DNA of 64,000 bases from Acidobacteriaceae bacterium. GTDB taxonomy: Bacteria; Acidobacteriota; Terriglobia; Terriglobales; Acidobacteriaceae. A program made the translations under genes and the position numbers. The stretch lies in assembly GCA_003138975.1 (NCBI GenBank), contig PLHQ01000078.1:64289-128288 (forward strand), written 5' to 3'. The notes under the pieces were generated by a model. The model ran no database searches and had not been told where the DNA came from. It saw nothing but the letters and a program-made list of their open reading frames with translations. Below, one piece after another: positions 1 to 8,601 of the stretch (position 1 is the stretch's first letter; every line of letters begins with the position of its first letter).

Positions 1-511
1 CATAGGGCTCGTTTACCACCTCGAGACCCTGCGCCTGCGCGACCTCGGTCACCGGCCCAAGATACTGCGCCGCCTCTTTCAGCCCCGGATACGCCTCCGC
101 ACTCTCCGCCGCAATCAGGATCGACGAGTTCACATCCTCGCCCCGCGCCTGCGGCGGCCGCGAAAATGCCGCGAGCAGCACGCCTCCCGCTTTGCCCGCG
201 TCCGCCGCTGATTTGTCTCCATCTGATTTTGCCTGGCCATCTTCCCGCGCATTCATCTCCACCGTCCGCAACACCCATCCCGCCGGTATCTTGCACGCAA
301 AGCCGAAACTCTGGTTTCTGTAAACCCCGTTACTCGCCGATCCTGCGTCCAAACCGGCCGCGGACGCGGGTTTCCGGGCATGCTGTGCGGAAGATGAGCT
401 ACTGGAAGAAGTCGATTGCCCCTGCGCCGCCTGCTGGGCCCCGCCTGCCGGAACCAGCAGAAGCATCACAACCGTTGCAACGAGAAGGACGAAGTTAAGG
501 CGGGAATTCAT
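1..511 (-). CDS. Secreted protein of unknown function, C-terminus cut by window edge
   Basis: Read on the minus strand from an ATG at 509-511, the frame stays open to base 1, so only the first 170 residues are present. It begins with a typical signal peptide: basic MNSR, then a hydrophobic run LLVATVVMLLLV, then a PAGGA-type cleavage region. A low-complexity serine/glutamine linker follows. The mature part contains NQSFGFACKIPAGWVLR, a beta-rich opening often seen in exported proteins that carry a lipocalin- or PsbP-like fold. I do not recognise the family. It lies downstream of jag in the same orientation, separated by about 50 bases, so it could be cotranscribed with the yidC-jag cluster. 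The start is well defined because the signal peptide begins there. Confidence 0.7.
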   Translation of the reverse strand, partial: MNSRLNFVLLVATVVMLLLVPAGGAQQAAQGQSTSSSSSSSAQHARKPASAAGLDAGSASNGVYRNQSFGFACKIPAGWVLRTVEMNAREDGQAKSDGDKSAADAGKAGGVLLAAFSRPPQARGEDVNSSILIAAESAEAYPGLKEAAQYLGPVTEVAQAQGLEVVNEPY

Positions 512-560
512 CTCTCCAATGTTACAGGAGCGCGTTGCGGCTGGAGGGCTCGGCAAGGCG

Positions 561-1085
561 TTACGGCAGCGTTCGCCGCGCGGGCTTCCCACCGGTACTT
601 TTGTAGTCCGCGGGATAGAGCACCACGCAGCGGTCCCGGCCTTCGCCGTCGCTCTCGGTGCGAAGATCGGCTTCATCGCGCAGCGCCAGGTGCACCATGC
701 GTCGCTCGCGCGACGACATGGGAGCGAAATGGAAGGGCGTACCCGTCTGCCGAACCTTCTCGGCGGCAACGCTCGCGGCCATGCGCAGTTCCTGCAACCG
801 CAGAGATCGCTGATTCTTGCAGTCGAAGGCCACCTTCTCGTGCTCTCCCGAAGGCAGCCGCAAAATCTCGAACGCCAGCAGTTCCAGGGCGTGAAGAAGC
901 TCGCCGCCGCGATCCAACAGCAGCGTCGAATCGGGCCCCGAGAAGTCAACGAAGATCTCAGGTTTCTCCCAGTCGCTCAGCGCTGGAGGGTCCACAACAA
1001 TGCGGTATTTAAGATGAAGGCCGCCGTGAGTAACGACAGCTTGCAGAAATTCGTTGATTCTATTAGCAGCAGCAACTTTATCCAT
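561..1085 (-). CDS. jag: Jag/KhpB-like RNA-binding protein (KH and R3H domains)
   Basis: This 174-residue protein has the compact Jag architecture without the usual N-terminal Jag_N extension. A KH-like region (about residues 1-90, with the DRGGELLHALELLAFEILRL helix) is followed by an R3H domain (about 100-165) with the hallmark PMSSRERRMVHLALRD and the TESDGEGRDRCVVLYP ending. Family members bind RNA and are encoded next to yidC in many bacteria, where they affect cell-envelope homeostasis. Here the gene directly follows yidC on the minus strand across an 85-base repeat-filled gap, which fits that conserved neighbourhood. The identification rests mainly on the R3H block and the synteny. Confidence 0.9.
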   Translation of the reverse strand: MDKVAAANRINEFLQAVVTHGGLHLKYRIVVDPPALSDWEKPEIFVDFSGPDSTLLLDRGGELLHALELLAFEILRLPSGEHEKVAFDCKNQRSLRLQELRMAASVAAEKVRQTGTPFHFAPMSSRERRMVHLALRDEADLRTESDGEGRDRCVVLYPADYKSTGGKPARRTLP

Positions 1086-1091
1086 AAGATC

Positions 1092-1172
1092 AGCTCTCAG
1101 CTATCAGCCGTCAGCTCTCAGTTTGCCGGATGCACGCGCCAGCTGAAAGCTGATAGCTGACGGCTGACAGCT
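1092..1172. repeat. Imperfect inverted repeat of AGCTNTC units between yidC and jag
   Basis: Bases 1092-1121 and 1143-1172 are imperfect reverse complements built from a reiterated AGCT-(A/C/T)-TCAG unit, with a 21-base loop. The right arm overlaps the yidC stop codon. Related CTCAGTTCTCAG tracts occur near 9063-9090 and 63099-63133, so this is one member of a dispersed family. As RNA it could fold into a long hairpin between yidC and jag. Confidence 0.7.
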
Positions 1173-2985
1173 ACTTCTCCTTCTTCCTCGCCCGCTTTTC
1201 CATCATCTCGCGCATCTCGCGGCCCACCTTGGTGCGATTCATAATGGCCTGCTGCGCAATCGAGATCAAGTTGCTCTCGGTGTAATACAAGTTCAAACCC
1301 GCAGCCAGATTGAAAAAAATGAAGCCCATCATCAAGGGCATCATCACCGTCATCATTCTTTGCTGTGCTGGATCCATTCCCGCTTGCGGAGTCATGCGCT
1401 GCATGGCGAACATGCTGACTACCATGATGATCGGCAGAATAAAGTAAGGATCCCGCGCCGAAAGATCGCTGATCCAGAGCCAGTGCGCATGGCGGAGATC
1501 CAGAGCGATCCCCAACATCCGGTAGTACGCGATCAGAAACGGAAACTGAATGAGCAGTGGCAGGCAGCCGCCCGCGGGGTTCACCCCTTCCTTCTTGTAC
1601 AGCGCGCTGATCTCTTCATTCATCGCCGCCTTGCGCGGGTCGCGCAGGCTGTACTTCTTGTATTTTTCCTGGATCGATTTGATCTGCGGCGCGATGCGCT
1701 GCATTTTCAGCATCGACTTCATCTGCGTGATCCGCAGCGGCAGCAGCGCAACTGTGATGATAAGAGTCTGAATGACGATAGCCCATCCCCAGTTGGGATA
1801 GACATGTTTGTAAGTCCACTTCAGCCACAGGAAAAGCGGGCGCGAGATCAGGCCCCACCAACCGAAGTCCACCGTGCCGCGCAGATCGGGATCGCCATTC
1901 TTGATGGTTGGCACGCTCACGGCTTCGAGCGAGGACAATTCTTTCGGCCCTACATACACACGCTCGCTGGTTGCGCCGCGAACGTCCCCCACGGCCGCAC
2001 CCAGCACATCAACATTGATGATTTCTTTGGAGTCTGCTTTCTGCGGATCGCGCGGCACTTGCAGCGAGTTGCGCAGCGTGACCATGGCCGCGGTGTTCGG
2101 ATCGTCGGGGATAAAGATGGCAGTGAAGTATTGATCGCCCGCGCCAGCCCATTCGAAAGGCCCTCGAATCGTATTGCCGCCGCTAATGCTCTTGCCCGCC
2201 AGACGCAAGACGAAATTTGGAAAGACCAATGCGGTGCGGTCGACGGAAGCATCGTTGTGATAGTCGATGCGGGCGGCGGCATAGGAAGCCGGCGTCGCCT
2301 GGTCGCCGAACCCCGCGGGCCACGCAGGCGCGGCAAAGATTTCAGCACCCTTATAGACGACTGAAGTTTCGGCGTTCAAGACGTACGTGTGGTCGAAACG
2401 GAAAGTCTTCCGAACCACCACATCCTGATCGGCGTACTCGAAGGTAATCACGGCTGGCGCGGAGAGCTGGCCCTCATTCGAAGCCACGTAGAGCACCGAG
2501 TTCAGCTTGTTGCGCAGCGTCTCATCACCGGATGAGGAAGGGTAGGTCCACAGCGAAAGCGGATAGCCACACTTCTGCGCCGCGGCAGCATTTACCAGAT
2601 CCAGCGGCCCGTTCTGCGCGTCATTATCGAACTTTTTCAGAATCCAGGATTTCACCTGCGCGCCGCGATTCGTGAAAGTGATTTTGTAGAGGTCGTTCTC
2701 AATCACAGTTTCAGCTTCGGACGCTGCTTGCTTGTTTGCCGTGATGGCCGGCGCACTCCTGGATGGAACAGACGGCGCGGCCAGATCGGATGCAGCCGCA
2801 GCAGCCGAGCTCGCCGCAGTTTGCTGTGGTGCAGATTCTTTCTGCTGCGGCGCCACCGGCGCCTGCGGCATGTACTTCTTCAGCAGTGGCTGGAAAATAA
2901 TGAGGACAACGAACGTCAGTAGAAAGACGAGAAGCAGTCGCTTCTCGGCGCCGGGTTCTTGTTGAGGATTCTTAAAGTCGGCCAA
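1171..2985 (-). CDS. yidC: Membrane protein insertase YidC
   Basis: The 604-residue length and layout match the Gram-negative YidC type. There is one N-terminal transmembrane helix (LLLVFLLTFVVLIIFQPLL, about residues 17-36), a proline/alanine/glutamine-rich linker, a large periplasmic P1 beta domain (about 90-370), and the conserved insertase core from about residue 375. The core includes the GWAIVIQTLIITVALLPL helix, the cytoplasmic MKSMLKMQRIAPQIKSIQEKYK segment and the GGCLPLLIQFPFLIAYYRML helix. The tail ends with a basic stretch (MMEKRARKKEK) that can contact ribosomes. YidC inserts and folds inner-membrane proteins alone or with SecYEG. It sits in the canonical order rpmH, rnpA, yidD, yidC, jag, with 15 bases to yidD. 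Confidence 0.98.
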   Translation of the reverse strand: MADFKNPQQEPGAEKRLLLVFLLTFVVLIIFQPLLKKYMPQAPVAPQQKESAPQQTAASSAAAAASDLAAPSVPSRSAPAITANKQAASEAETVIENDLYKITFTNRGAQVKSWILKKFDNDAQNGPLDLVNAAAAQKCGYPLSLWTYPSSSGDETLRNKLNSVLYVASNEGQLSAPAVITFEYADQDVVVRKTFRFDHTYVLNAETSVVYKGAEIFAAPAWPAGFGDQATPASYAAARIDYHNDASVDRTALVFPNFVLRLAGKSISGGNTIRGPFEWAGAGDQYFTAIFIPDDPNTAAMVTLRNSLQVPRDPQKADSKEIINVDVLGAAVGDVRGATSERVYVGPKELSSLEAVSVPTIKNGDPDLRGTVDFGWWGLISRPLFLWLKWTYKHVYPNWGWAIVIQTLIITVALLPLRITQMKSMLKMQRIAPQIKSIQEKYKKYSLRDPRKAAMNEEISALYKKEGVNPAGGCLPLLIQFPFLIAYYRMLGIALDLRHAHWLWISDLSARDPYFILPIIMVVSMFAMQRMTPQAGMDPAQQRMMTVMMPLMMGFIFFNLAAGLNLYYTESNLISIAQQAIMNRTKVGREMREMMEKRARKKEK

Positions 2986-3000
2986 AGTTTGATTATCGCC

Positions 3001-3279
3001 TCAAATTCTTGGTGCGCATGCGCCGCACTTCTCCAGGGACTCATCTCCCCTCCCCGCTCGCACTACCGGGTCGTAACCGGCCCGGGCAAACGGGTGACAG
3101 CGCAGCACGCGTCCTAAAGCCATCAATCCGCCACGCAGGGCGCCATAGCGCTCCACGGCTTCCATGGCATATTCCGAGCAGGTCGGCACGTAGCGGCAGG
3201 CCGGGGGAAGCATGGGCGAGATCGCCCACTTGTAAGCCCGCAGCAATTGCAGCGTGACGAATTTGGCGCACTGCCTCAA
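3001..3279 (-). CDS. yidD: Membrane protein insertion efficiency factor YidD
   Basis: A 92-residue protein with the full YidD signature: an N-terminal amphipathic segment ([24 protein letters not shown], split across residues 13-36), the cysteine pair in [14 protein letters not shown], and the [13 protein letters not shown] block near residues 60-72. YidD is a small membrane-associated protein that assists YidC-dependent insertion. The gene starts three bases downstream of the rnpA stop and ends 15 bases before yidC, so rnpA, yidD and yidC form one transcription unit. Confidence 0.96.
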   Translation of the reverse strand: MRQCAKFVTLQLLRAYKWAISPMLPPACRYVPTCSEYAMEAVERYGALRGGLMALGRVLRCHPFARAGYDPVVRAGRGDESLEKCGACAPRI

Positions 3280-3281
3280 GA

Positions 3282-3734
3282 TTAGTTTTCGGCCTCCGGC
3301 CTGGCGCTCTTTAACTCAGCCGCCGGCGCCACCTTCCCTGACAACTTCTGCTCAATCACCGCGAAGGCGCGTCTCACTTCGCTCAGCACATCGGCAAAAT
3401 CCGCGGTCAACGACGATTTCTTGGGATTGATCACCACATCCGCCGCAACCCCGCCCACTGGACGCGACATGCGAACCGTCTCGCGTAAGCGCCTCCTGAT
3501 GCGGTTGCGTTGCACCGCGCCGCCCAGCACACGTCCAACCGTAAATCCCACCCGGATCCCTTGTGGCGCTGGCACTCCCGTTTGCGTCTTCGCATCCGCC
3601 TTCGGACGTGGCCAGTAGAAGACCGTCATGGACGCGGAAAAATGCCGCCGTCCCTGTTTGTAGACGCGCTCGAAATCCGCATGGCGCAAAAGCCGAGCTG
3701 TGCGCGGAAATCGTGCTGCCTTCTTTGCTGGCAT
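3282..3734 (-). CDS. rnpA: Ribonuclease P protein component
   Basis: The protein carries the RNase P protein fold and signature: an N-terminal [20 protein letters not shown] block, a central [20 protein letters not shown] stretch, and the diagnostic [10 protein letters not shown] basic helix. It binds the M1 RNA and helps position precursor tRNAs for 5' processing. The open frame reaches back to 3827. I chose the ATG at 3734 because family homology starts right after it; an alternative at 3773/3770 has a GAGGG just upstream and is possible. A long C-terminal tail (about 40 residues) exceeds the usual length. The gene lies between rpmH and yidD as in most bacteria. Confidence 0.93.
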   Translation of the reverse strand: MPAKKAARFPRTARLLRHADFERVYKQGRRHFSASMTVFYWPRPKADAKTQTGVPAPQGIRVGFTVGRVLGGAVQRNRIRRRLRETVRMSRPVGGVAADVVINPKKSSLTADFADVLSEVRRAFAVIEQKLSGKVAPAAELKSARPEAEN

Positions 3735-3835
3735 GGTATCCGGTCGAGTTCCCAGCGCGGCATCCGCCATCATGCCCTCGTACTGCAACCTGCGGCCGAG
3801 TATCTCGACTGTAGTTGGGAGCGGCACCAGAAAAG

Positions 3836-3991
3836 CTACTCGCGGAATCCGGGTTTCACGGATACCCGCTTCCGCCCTTTGGCGCGGCGGCGGGATATCA
3901 CCTTCTTGCCGCCCTGGGTCTTCATGCGCGTGCGAAATCCGTGCTTCTTGCTTCGCTTGCGCCGGTTAGGTTGGAATGTACGCTTGGGCAT
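3836..3991 (-). CDS. rpmH: 50S ribosomal protein L34
   Basis: A 51-codon minus-strand frame encodes [20 protein letters not shown] and continues with the RTRM and [12 protein letters not shown] blocks of L34. Length and composition (about 40 percent Arg plus Lys) are typical. L34 is a small core protein of the large ribosomal subunit. The start ATG is at 3989-3991 and the stop TAG at 3836-3838. It is the first gene of the rpmH-rnpA-yidD-yidC-jag unit, diverging from dnaA. Confidence 0.97.
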   Translation of the reverse strand: MPKRTFQPNRRKRSKKHGFRTRMKTQGGKKVISRRRAKGRKRVSVKPGFRE

Positions 3992-4535
3992 GAAAAGTAG
4001 CTGCTCCTGATTCCGTCGACAGTGTTAGGGCAAACGATGAGTATAAATGACCACGTGCCACAAGGGCAAAGGGAGAGCCGATGGGAAAGTCTCAGTCTGC
4101 CCTGTGCTGTTCTCTCTGCATTCTCCGCAGCCGTTCTCCGCGATTCCGCGACTTAGGATTTTTGCCCCTCGTCAGCCTCATCCACATCGTAAACCGCGAA
4201 CACCACGAAGTCAGAGCCAACTGGATCGCGCGAGAAATTTTGCACCGCGCTCGTTGCAGTTACATCCTCGACACTTGACACGCGCCCCGCTTCGCGTTCT
4301 GAATGAGCATGAGCCAAAATTTTCGTTCAAGATTTCCGTGCGACGAAAAAAATTTCGTGCTACCATGCGGCACTGTTCAAGTTTAAGAAAATCTCATTCA
4401 CCATGACAACCGCGCACACTACAACAGGCGCATTCCGCAGTACACTAAGAGTTCCAGCAGCTTGTCGGTAAAAGGCATTTTTTAACAGGCGCCCTCAGCC
4501 AGCCGCCGGGACGCCGCGGCGGGTATTTCATATCT
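3992..4535. other. Divergent rpmH/dnaA intergenic region, possible part of the origin
   Basis: These 544 bases separate the outward-facing rpmH and dnaA genes and hold no convincing gene. One near-canonical DnaA box, TCATCCACA, is at 4178-4186. The stretch 4310-4480 is AT-richer than its surroundings (for example CGACGAAAAAAATTTCGTG). TTGACA occurs near 4275 but no good -10 follows at the right distance. The promoters of both genes must lie here. No strong Shine-Dalgarno sequence precedes dnaA. Confidence 0.5.
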
Positions 4536-5909
4536 ATGTCAGTTACAAGCACAACACTTTCCCCCAATCCGTGGATGCGCATTCTCGATGCGCTGGAAAA
4601 AAAGATCAACCGGCACTCCTATGACACGTGGCTGAAGCCCACACGCTACAGCCACTCCAGTGGCGGAATTTTATTCGTGCGCGTGCCCACAGCGGAGTTT
4701 CGCCACGCCGGCGACAAGTACGCCGACCTCATCCAGGAAGCCATCGACAACCTCGGCCTCGAGTTCAGTGACGTAAAGTTCGTCACCCCCGAGGACGACC
4801 CTGCCGCGACCACCCTGCGCCACAACGGCGGGCTCTCCGCACTTCCGGCCGCGACCGCTCCGGCGCAGGCTCGTTTTGACTGGGATGGTGCTGCGCAGCT
4901 GAACCCGCGCTACACCTTCGACGCTTTTGTCATCGGCTCCGGCAACCAGTTCGCGCATGCGGCATGCCAGGCTGTCGCCGAGCGTCCTTCCAAAGCCTAC
5001 AATCCGCTCTTCCTATACGGCGGCGTCGGCATGGGCAAGACCCATCTGATGCAAGCCATCGGACACGAAGTCAAGCGGCGCCAGCCTCAGGCCGCCATCT
5101 GCTACGTATCCAGCGAGAAGTTCACCAACGACATGATCAACTCGCTGCGCTACGACAAGATGACCAGCTTCCGCGACAAGTTCCGCGGCGTCGACGTTCT
5201 GCTCGTCGACGACATCCAGTTCCTCGCCGGCAAAGAGCGCACGCAGGAAGAGTTCTTCCACACCTTCAACGCTCTGCACGACACCATGAAGCAGATCGTG
5301 ATCGCCAGCGATCGCTCGCCAAAAGAGCTCGCCGAGATCGAAGACCGTCTGCGCAGCCGCTTCGAATGGGGATTGATTGCCGACATTCAGCCTCCCGACC
5401 TCGAAACAAAAGTTGCCATCCTGCAAAAGAAAGCCGAGCAGGAAAAAGTAACGCTCCCCACGGATGTAGCCCTCTACGTCGCGCAGAATATTCGCTCGAA
5501 CGTGCGCGAGTTGGAAGGCGCGCTCATCCGTCTCGTCGCCCATTCATCTCTGATTGGCGCCGAGATCACGTTACCCTACGCGCAGCAGGTTCTCAAAAAT
5601 TTCATCGACTCGCAGGCCCGCAAGGTCACCATCGAGTCCATTCAGAAAATGGTTGCCGAGCAGTTTGGTCTGCGTCTGGTTGAGATCAAAGCCAAAGATA
5701 ATTCGCGCGCGATCGTTTATCCCCGCCAGATTGCGATGTACCTGGCCAAGCATATGACCGAAGCGTCGCTGCCGGAAATCGGACGCCAGTTCGGCGGAAA
5801 ACATCACACCACCGTTCTGCACTCCGTCGAAAAAATTGAAGAGGTCCGCAAGAACGACAAAGATTTAAACAGGCTGCTCAATAAATTGACTGAGCATTTA
5901 GGCGGATAA
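4536..5909 (+). CDS. dnaA: Chromosomal replication initiator protein DnaA
   Basis: At 457 residues all four DnaA domains are visible. Domain I is the N-terminal helical part (WMRILDALEKKINRHSYDTWL), followed by a short linker near residues 85-115. Domain III is the AAA+ module with Walker A GGVGMGKTHL (about 162-171), Walker B VDVLLVDDIQFL and the sensor/arginine region RLRSRFEWGL. Domain IV is the DNA-binding part with the signature GRQFGGKHHTTVLHSVEKI near the C-terminus. The protein binds DnaA boxes and opens the origin. dnaN follows after a 304-base spacer containing candidate boxes. Confidence 0.99.
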   Translation: MSVTSTTLSPNPWMRILDALEKKINRHSYDTWLKPTRYSHSSGGILFVRVPTAEFRHAGDKYADLIQEAIDNLGLEFSDVKFVTPEDDPAATTLRHNGGLSALPAATAPAQARFDWDGAAQLNPRYTFDAFVIGSGNQFAHAACQAVAERPSKAYNPLFLYGGVGMGKTHLMQAIGHEVKRRQPQAAICYVSSEKFTNDMINSLRYDKMTSFRDKFRGVDVLLVDDIQFLAGKERTQEEFFHTFNALHDTMKQIVIASDRSPKELAEIEDRLRSRFEWGLIADIQPPDLETKVAILQKKAEQEKVTLPTDVALYVAQNIRSNVRELEGALIRLVAHSSLIGAEITLPYAQQVLKNFIDSQARKVTIESIQKMVAEQFGLRLVEIKAKDNSRAIVYPRQIAMYLAKHMTEASLPEIGRQFGGKHHTTVLHSVEKIEEVRKNDKDLNRLLNKLTEHLGG

Positions 5910-6213
5910 ACGCGGTGATTTTTACGTTTTCCACTGTGCAGCGCAGTCTTCCTTTTCCAAGTCTGTGAATGCGATGTGGAAACGGTGCAAGGCCCAGGCG
6001 AAACCAGAAAAGTGGAAATCTTGTTGTAGGGTCTCCGCCAGGTTCAGGACCGATTTCTCACACAAAGGGCTGGTTCCCAAAGCGGTGACAACAGGCCGGT
6101 TGATAAAGTTTTCCACTTCTCCGACCTGCCTACTGTTACTGCTGGTTTTATAGGTTTTGCATTTGATATAAGGGAAGTAATAAAAGTAGCAAGCGGCAGG
6201 GGAGACAAAGTCT
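5910..6213. other. Candidate replication origin (oriC) between dnaA and dnaN
   Basis: The spacer contains four close variants of one 9-mer: TTTTCCACT at 5927-5935 and 6109-6117 (plus), and GTTTCCACA at 5975-5983 and ATTTCCACT at 6011-6019 (both minus). They resemble the DnaA box TTATCCACA and the TTTTCCACA form known from some phyla. An AT-rich stretch (about 6118-6195, with TTTTATAGG and GTAATAAAAGTAG) follows and could be the unwinding element. The dnaA-dnaN spacer is a common origin location. The dnaN ribosome site GGGGAG is at its end. Function is inferred, not shown. Confidence 0.6.
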
Positions 6214-7362
6214 ATGCCGGTTGAAGCGGCCGTTGCGGTGGGAACGATGGAGATCACGGTCAGCAAAGTCGAATTACTGCGGGAGTTGACCGCCACGCAG
6301 GGCGTGGTCGAGCGCAAGACCACCATTCCCATTCTATCCAACTATTTATTCGAAGCGGCCGAGGGCAAACTGTCGCTCACTGCGACCGACCTCGATCTCA
6401 GCCTGCGCACGTCATGTAACGCTAAAGTTAAGAAAGAAGGCTCCTGTACAATTCCCGCCCGCAAGTTGTATGACTACGTAAAGCTCCTGCCCGACGCCGA
6501 CATAACCATCAAGTTGCTCGATAATCACTGGGTGAGCATCCGCTGTGGCCGCTCCAACACCAAGATGGTCGGCATGGCAAAGTCCAACTTCCCAAGCTTG
6601 CCAGTATTTCCGACAGCCGGCGTGGTGAAGATTCCTGGCCAGGTATTGCGTGGTCTGATTGCCCGCACCGGATTTGCCATCTCCAGCGAAGAATCGCGCT
6701 ACACGCTGAACGGCGCATTAATGCTGTTAAAGCCCGAGTCGATCACCATGGTCGCCACCGACGGTCACCGACTGGCTCACTGCGAGCGCAGCGGAGAAAA
6801 ATTCGAAGGCATCTCCGGTGAGATGAAGACTCTAGTCCCCAAAAAAGCAATGGACGAACTCAAGTCCCTGCTCGATTCGACTGACGCCGAAACCGTCGAG
6901 TTCGCCAAAGACGACTCCACTCTTTTCTTCCGCATCGGTTCGCGTCTGCTTACCTCGCGCCAACTCACCGGACAGTTCCCCAACTTCGAAGCCGTCCTGC
7001 CCAAGGACAATAACAAGAGCATCACCCTGAACAGCGCTGATCTGAACTCCGCCATCCTCCGCGTCGCCCAATTCGCCGACGAACGCTCCCGCGCGGTTCG
7101 CATGAAGCTGGAAAAAGGCGAAGTAAAAATTTCCGCATCCTCCACCGAAGCCGGCGAGTCCGAGGATTCCATCGAAGCGCCCTACGACGGCGAGACCCTC
7201 ACCATTGGTTTCAACGCCGTCTACCTGGTCGACTTCCTCAAAGCCGCCGGCACTGACGAGGTTCGCCTCGAGCTGAAAGATTCCCAATCCGCCGGCCAGC
7301 TTCGCCCTGCCGAAGGCGACGATTACAAGTACCGCTATATCGTCATGCCCATGCGCATTTGA
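6214..7362 (+). CDS. dnaN: DNA polymerase III beta subunit (sliding clamp)
   Basis: A 382-residue protein with the three-fold clamp architecture: domain 1 from MEITVSKVELLRELTATQG (residue 12 onward), domain 2 with RGLIARTGFAISSEESRYTLNGALM, and domain 3 ending in the conserved YRYIVMPMRI. It forms the dimeric ring that tethers the replicative polymerase to DNA. The start at 6214 is preceded by GGGGAG with suitable spacing. The ATG at 6247, where homology begins, is an alternative that would shorten it by 11 residues. It follows dnaA and the candidate origin. Confidence 0.98.
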   Translation: MPVEAAVAVGTMEITVSKVELLRELTATQGVVERKTTIPILSNYLFEAAEGKLSLTATDLDLSLRTSCNAKVKKEGSCTIPARKLYDYVKLLPDADITIKLLDNHWVSIRCGRSNTKMVGMAKSNFPSLPVFPTAGVVKIPGQVLRGLIARTGFAISSEESRYTLNGALMLLKPESITMVATDGHRLAHCERSGEKFEGISGEMKTLVPKKAMDELKSLLDSTDAETVEFAKDDSTLFFRIGSRLLTSRQLTGQFPNFEAVLPKDNNKSITLNSADLNSAILRVAQFADERSRAVRMKLEKGEVKISASSTEAGESEDSIEAPYDGETLTIGFNAVYLVDFLKAAGTDEVRLELKDSQSAGQLRPAEGDDYKYRYIVMPMRI

Positions 7363-7406
7363 TACCAGGCAAATGTCCGGGAAAGACGTAGGCCCGCGAC
7401 TCTTTT

Positions 7407-7450
7407 GTCATCCTGAGCGCCTCGTTTGCGCGAAGGACCGATGCAACCTG
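7407..7450. repeat. Dispersed GTCATCCTGAGCG-type repeat
   Basis: The stretch beginning TTGTCATCCTGAGCGCC and continuing through GCGCGAAGGACC belongs to a family also seen at 11810, 12925, 26877, inside rsmG (28951), inside parB (31158) and as an inverted pair at 62582. It lies in the 225-base dnaN-mscL gap, which otherwise shows nothing recognisable. Confidence 0.75.
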
Positions 7451-7587
7451 CTCGCAGCGGCAACGCTGCCGTCCACTCCAATCCCCGCCAATTGCGCTTC
7501 CTTGAATACATTCAAATGTCCTGTTGGGCTTGACCTGAGAGTTCTCCTGTCATAAATTGGCGCAACCCTGTTTTGAAGGAGTTTCCT

Positions 7588-8007
7588 ATGCTCGACGGTT
7601 TTAAAAAGTTCATCCTGCGGGGCAATGTGGTGGATATGGCGGTCGGCGTAGTCATCGGCGCGGCCTTCGGCGGCGTGGTCGCGGCGCTTACCAAGGACTT
7701 GCTCACACCTCTAATCGGAGCACTCGTCGGCAAGCACGGTGACTTTTCCAGTCTCGCATTTACCATTAATGGCACGCCGTTTCCTGTCGGGGAGTTCATT
7801 AACGCCTGTGTCTCGTTCTTCCTGATTGCCGCTACGATTTACTTCTTCGTGGTCACTCCGGTAAATGCTCTGGTGGCCCGCATGAATAAAGGCGAGAAGC
7901 CCGCCGACCCCACCACCAAGAAGTGTCCCGAGTGCCTCAGCGAGATTCCCATCGACGCCCGCCGCTGTGCCCACTGCACGCAGCCGGTCCTGGGACGAGC
8001 CGCATAA
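7588..8007 (+). CDS. mscL: Large-conductance mechanosensitive channel MscL with C-terminal zinc ribbon
   Basis: The first 100 residues are a standard MscL: GFKKFILRGNVVDMAVGVVIGAAFG forms the N-terminal helix and TM1 (quoted here in part of residues 4-28), then a periplasmic loop, and TM2 (FFLIAATIYFFVVTPVNAL). The channel opens under membrane tension and releases solutes during hypo-osmotic shock. The C-terminus is unusual: the normal amphipathic helix bundle is followed by a zinc-ribbon-like CPECLSEIPIDARRCAHC motif (two CxxC pairs). The in-frame TTG at 7573 overlaps the AAGGAG ribosome site, so the ATG at 7588 is the start, giving 139 residues. Confidence 0.95.
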   Translation: MLDGFKKFILRGNVVDMAVGVVIGAAFGGVVAALTKDLLTPLIGALVGKHGDFSSLAFTINGTPFPVGEFINACVSFFLIAATIYFFVVTPVNALVARMNKGEKPADPTTKKCPECLSEIPIDARRCAHCTQPVLGRAA

Positions 8008-8023
8008 CTACCTCTCAGCAACA

Positions 8024-8046
8024 AGGGCGGCCAATTTTGGCCGCCC
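8024..8046 (+). terminator. Hairpin terminator after mscL
   Basis: AGGGCGGCCAA and TTGGCCGCCCT form an 11-base-pair perfect stem with a very short loop, 17 bases after the mscL stop. A short TTTC follows on the plus strand. It lies between the convergent mscL and DinB genes and probably ends the mscL transcript. The weak T tract keeps the call moderate. Confidence 0.6.
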
Positions 8047-8070
8047 TTTCGATCATCCAGCAACGCGTCC

Positions 8071-8574
8071 TTAGATGCCCTCATCCGCCGACGGCCCGTA
8101 CACCGAAGGCACCGGCACTCCATTCAGCCGCAGATAAACTCCCAACTGCGCCCGATGATGGATCATGTGATTCATCATCATTCGCCGCAGCGCGCCAATC
8201 CGCGGTCCGTCATAAATCTTCTTCTCGCCTACCGCCAGCGACCAGTTCTTCTGCAAGTCTGCATCGCTCACGCCGGCAATCGCCGCCCGCAACTGCGCCA
8301 CGTTCTTATCGAATATTTCCACTATATGCTTCTGCGACTCCGCCACCAGCGGCTTCTGCCCCGGCGGCCGGTTCGCAAAGTTGAACGAGTCCACCTGGAT
8401 CATCATCATTCCAAATCCCGGCAGCTCCGCCAAATGCCCCGCCAGCCTACCCAGCCCCATCGATTTCTCGTGCGGCTTCCAGGTTAGCTTGTCCTCCGGA
8501 ATCCGCTCCAGCGTCTTCCGCGTGCTCGCCATCTCGAGATCGAGTTCCTTAAGCAGTCCTTCGCTTACTCCCAT
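8071..8574 (-). CDS. DinB/YfiT-like four-helix-bundle protein
   Basis: The translated protein (about 167 residues) fits the DinB superfamily, whose members are metal-binding four-helix bundles, some acting as thiol transferases. Visible family features are the N-terminal helix LLKELDLEMASTRKTLERIP, the MGLGRLAGHLAELPGFG block supplying the first metal-ligand histidine, and the MMMNHMIHHRAQLGVYLRLNG block supplying the others. I chose the ATG at 8574 because GGAGGGAGG lies just upstream; the frame itself reaches 8601. The substrate is unknown. It converges with mscL, sharing the terminator hairpin. Confidence 0.85.
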   Translation of the reverse strand: MGVSEGLLKELDLEMASTRKTLERIPEDKLTWKPHEKSMGLGRLAGHLAELPGFGMMMIQVDSFNFANRPPGQKPLVAESQKHIVEIFDKNVAQLRAAIAGVSDADLQKNWSLAVGEKKIYDGPRIGALRRMMMNHMIHHRAQLGVYLRLNGVPVPSVYGPSADEGI

Positions 8575-8601
8575 TTCATTCCTCCCTCCTGATATTTCCA
8601 T

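Noticed and set aside
1360-2364. Long plus-strand frame (334 codons) opposite yidC
   Set aside because: Antisense shadow with no domain signature.
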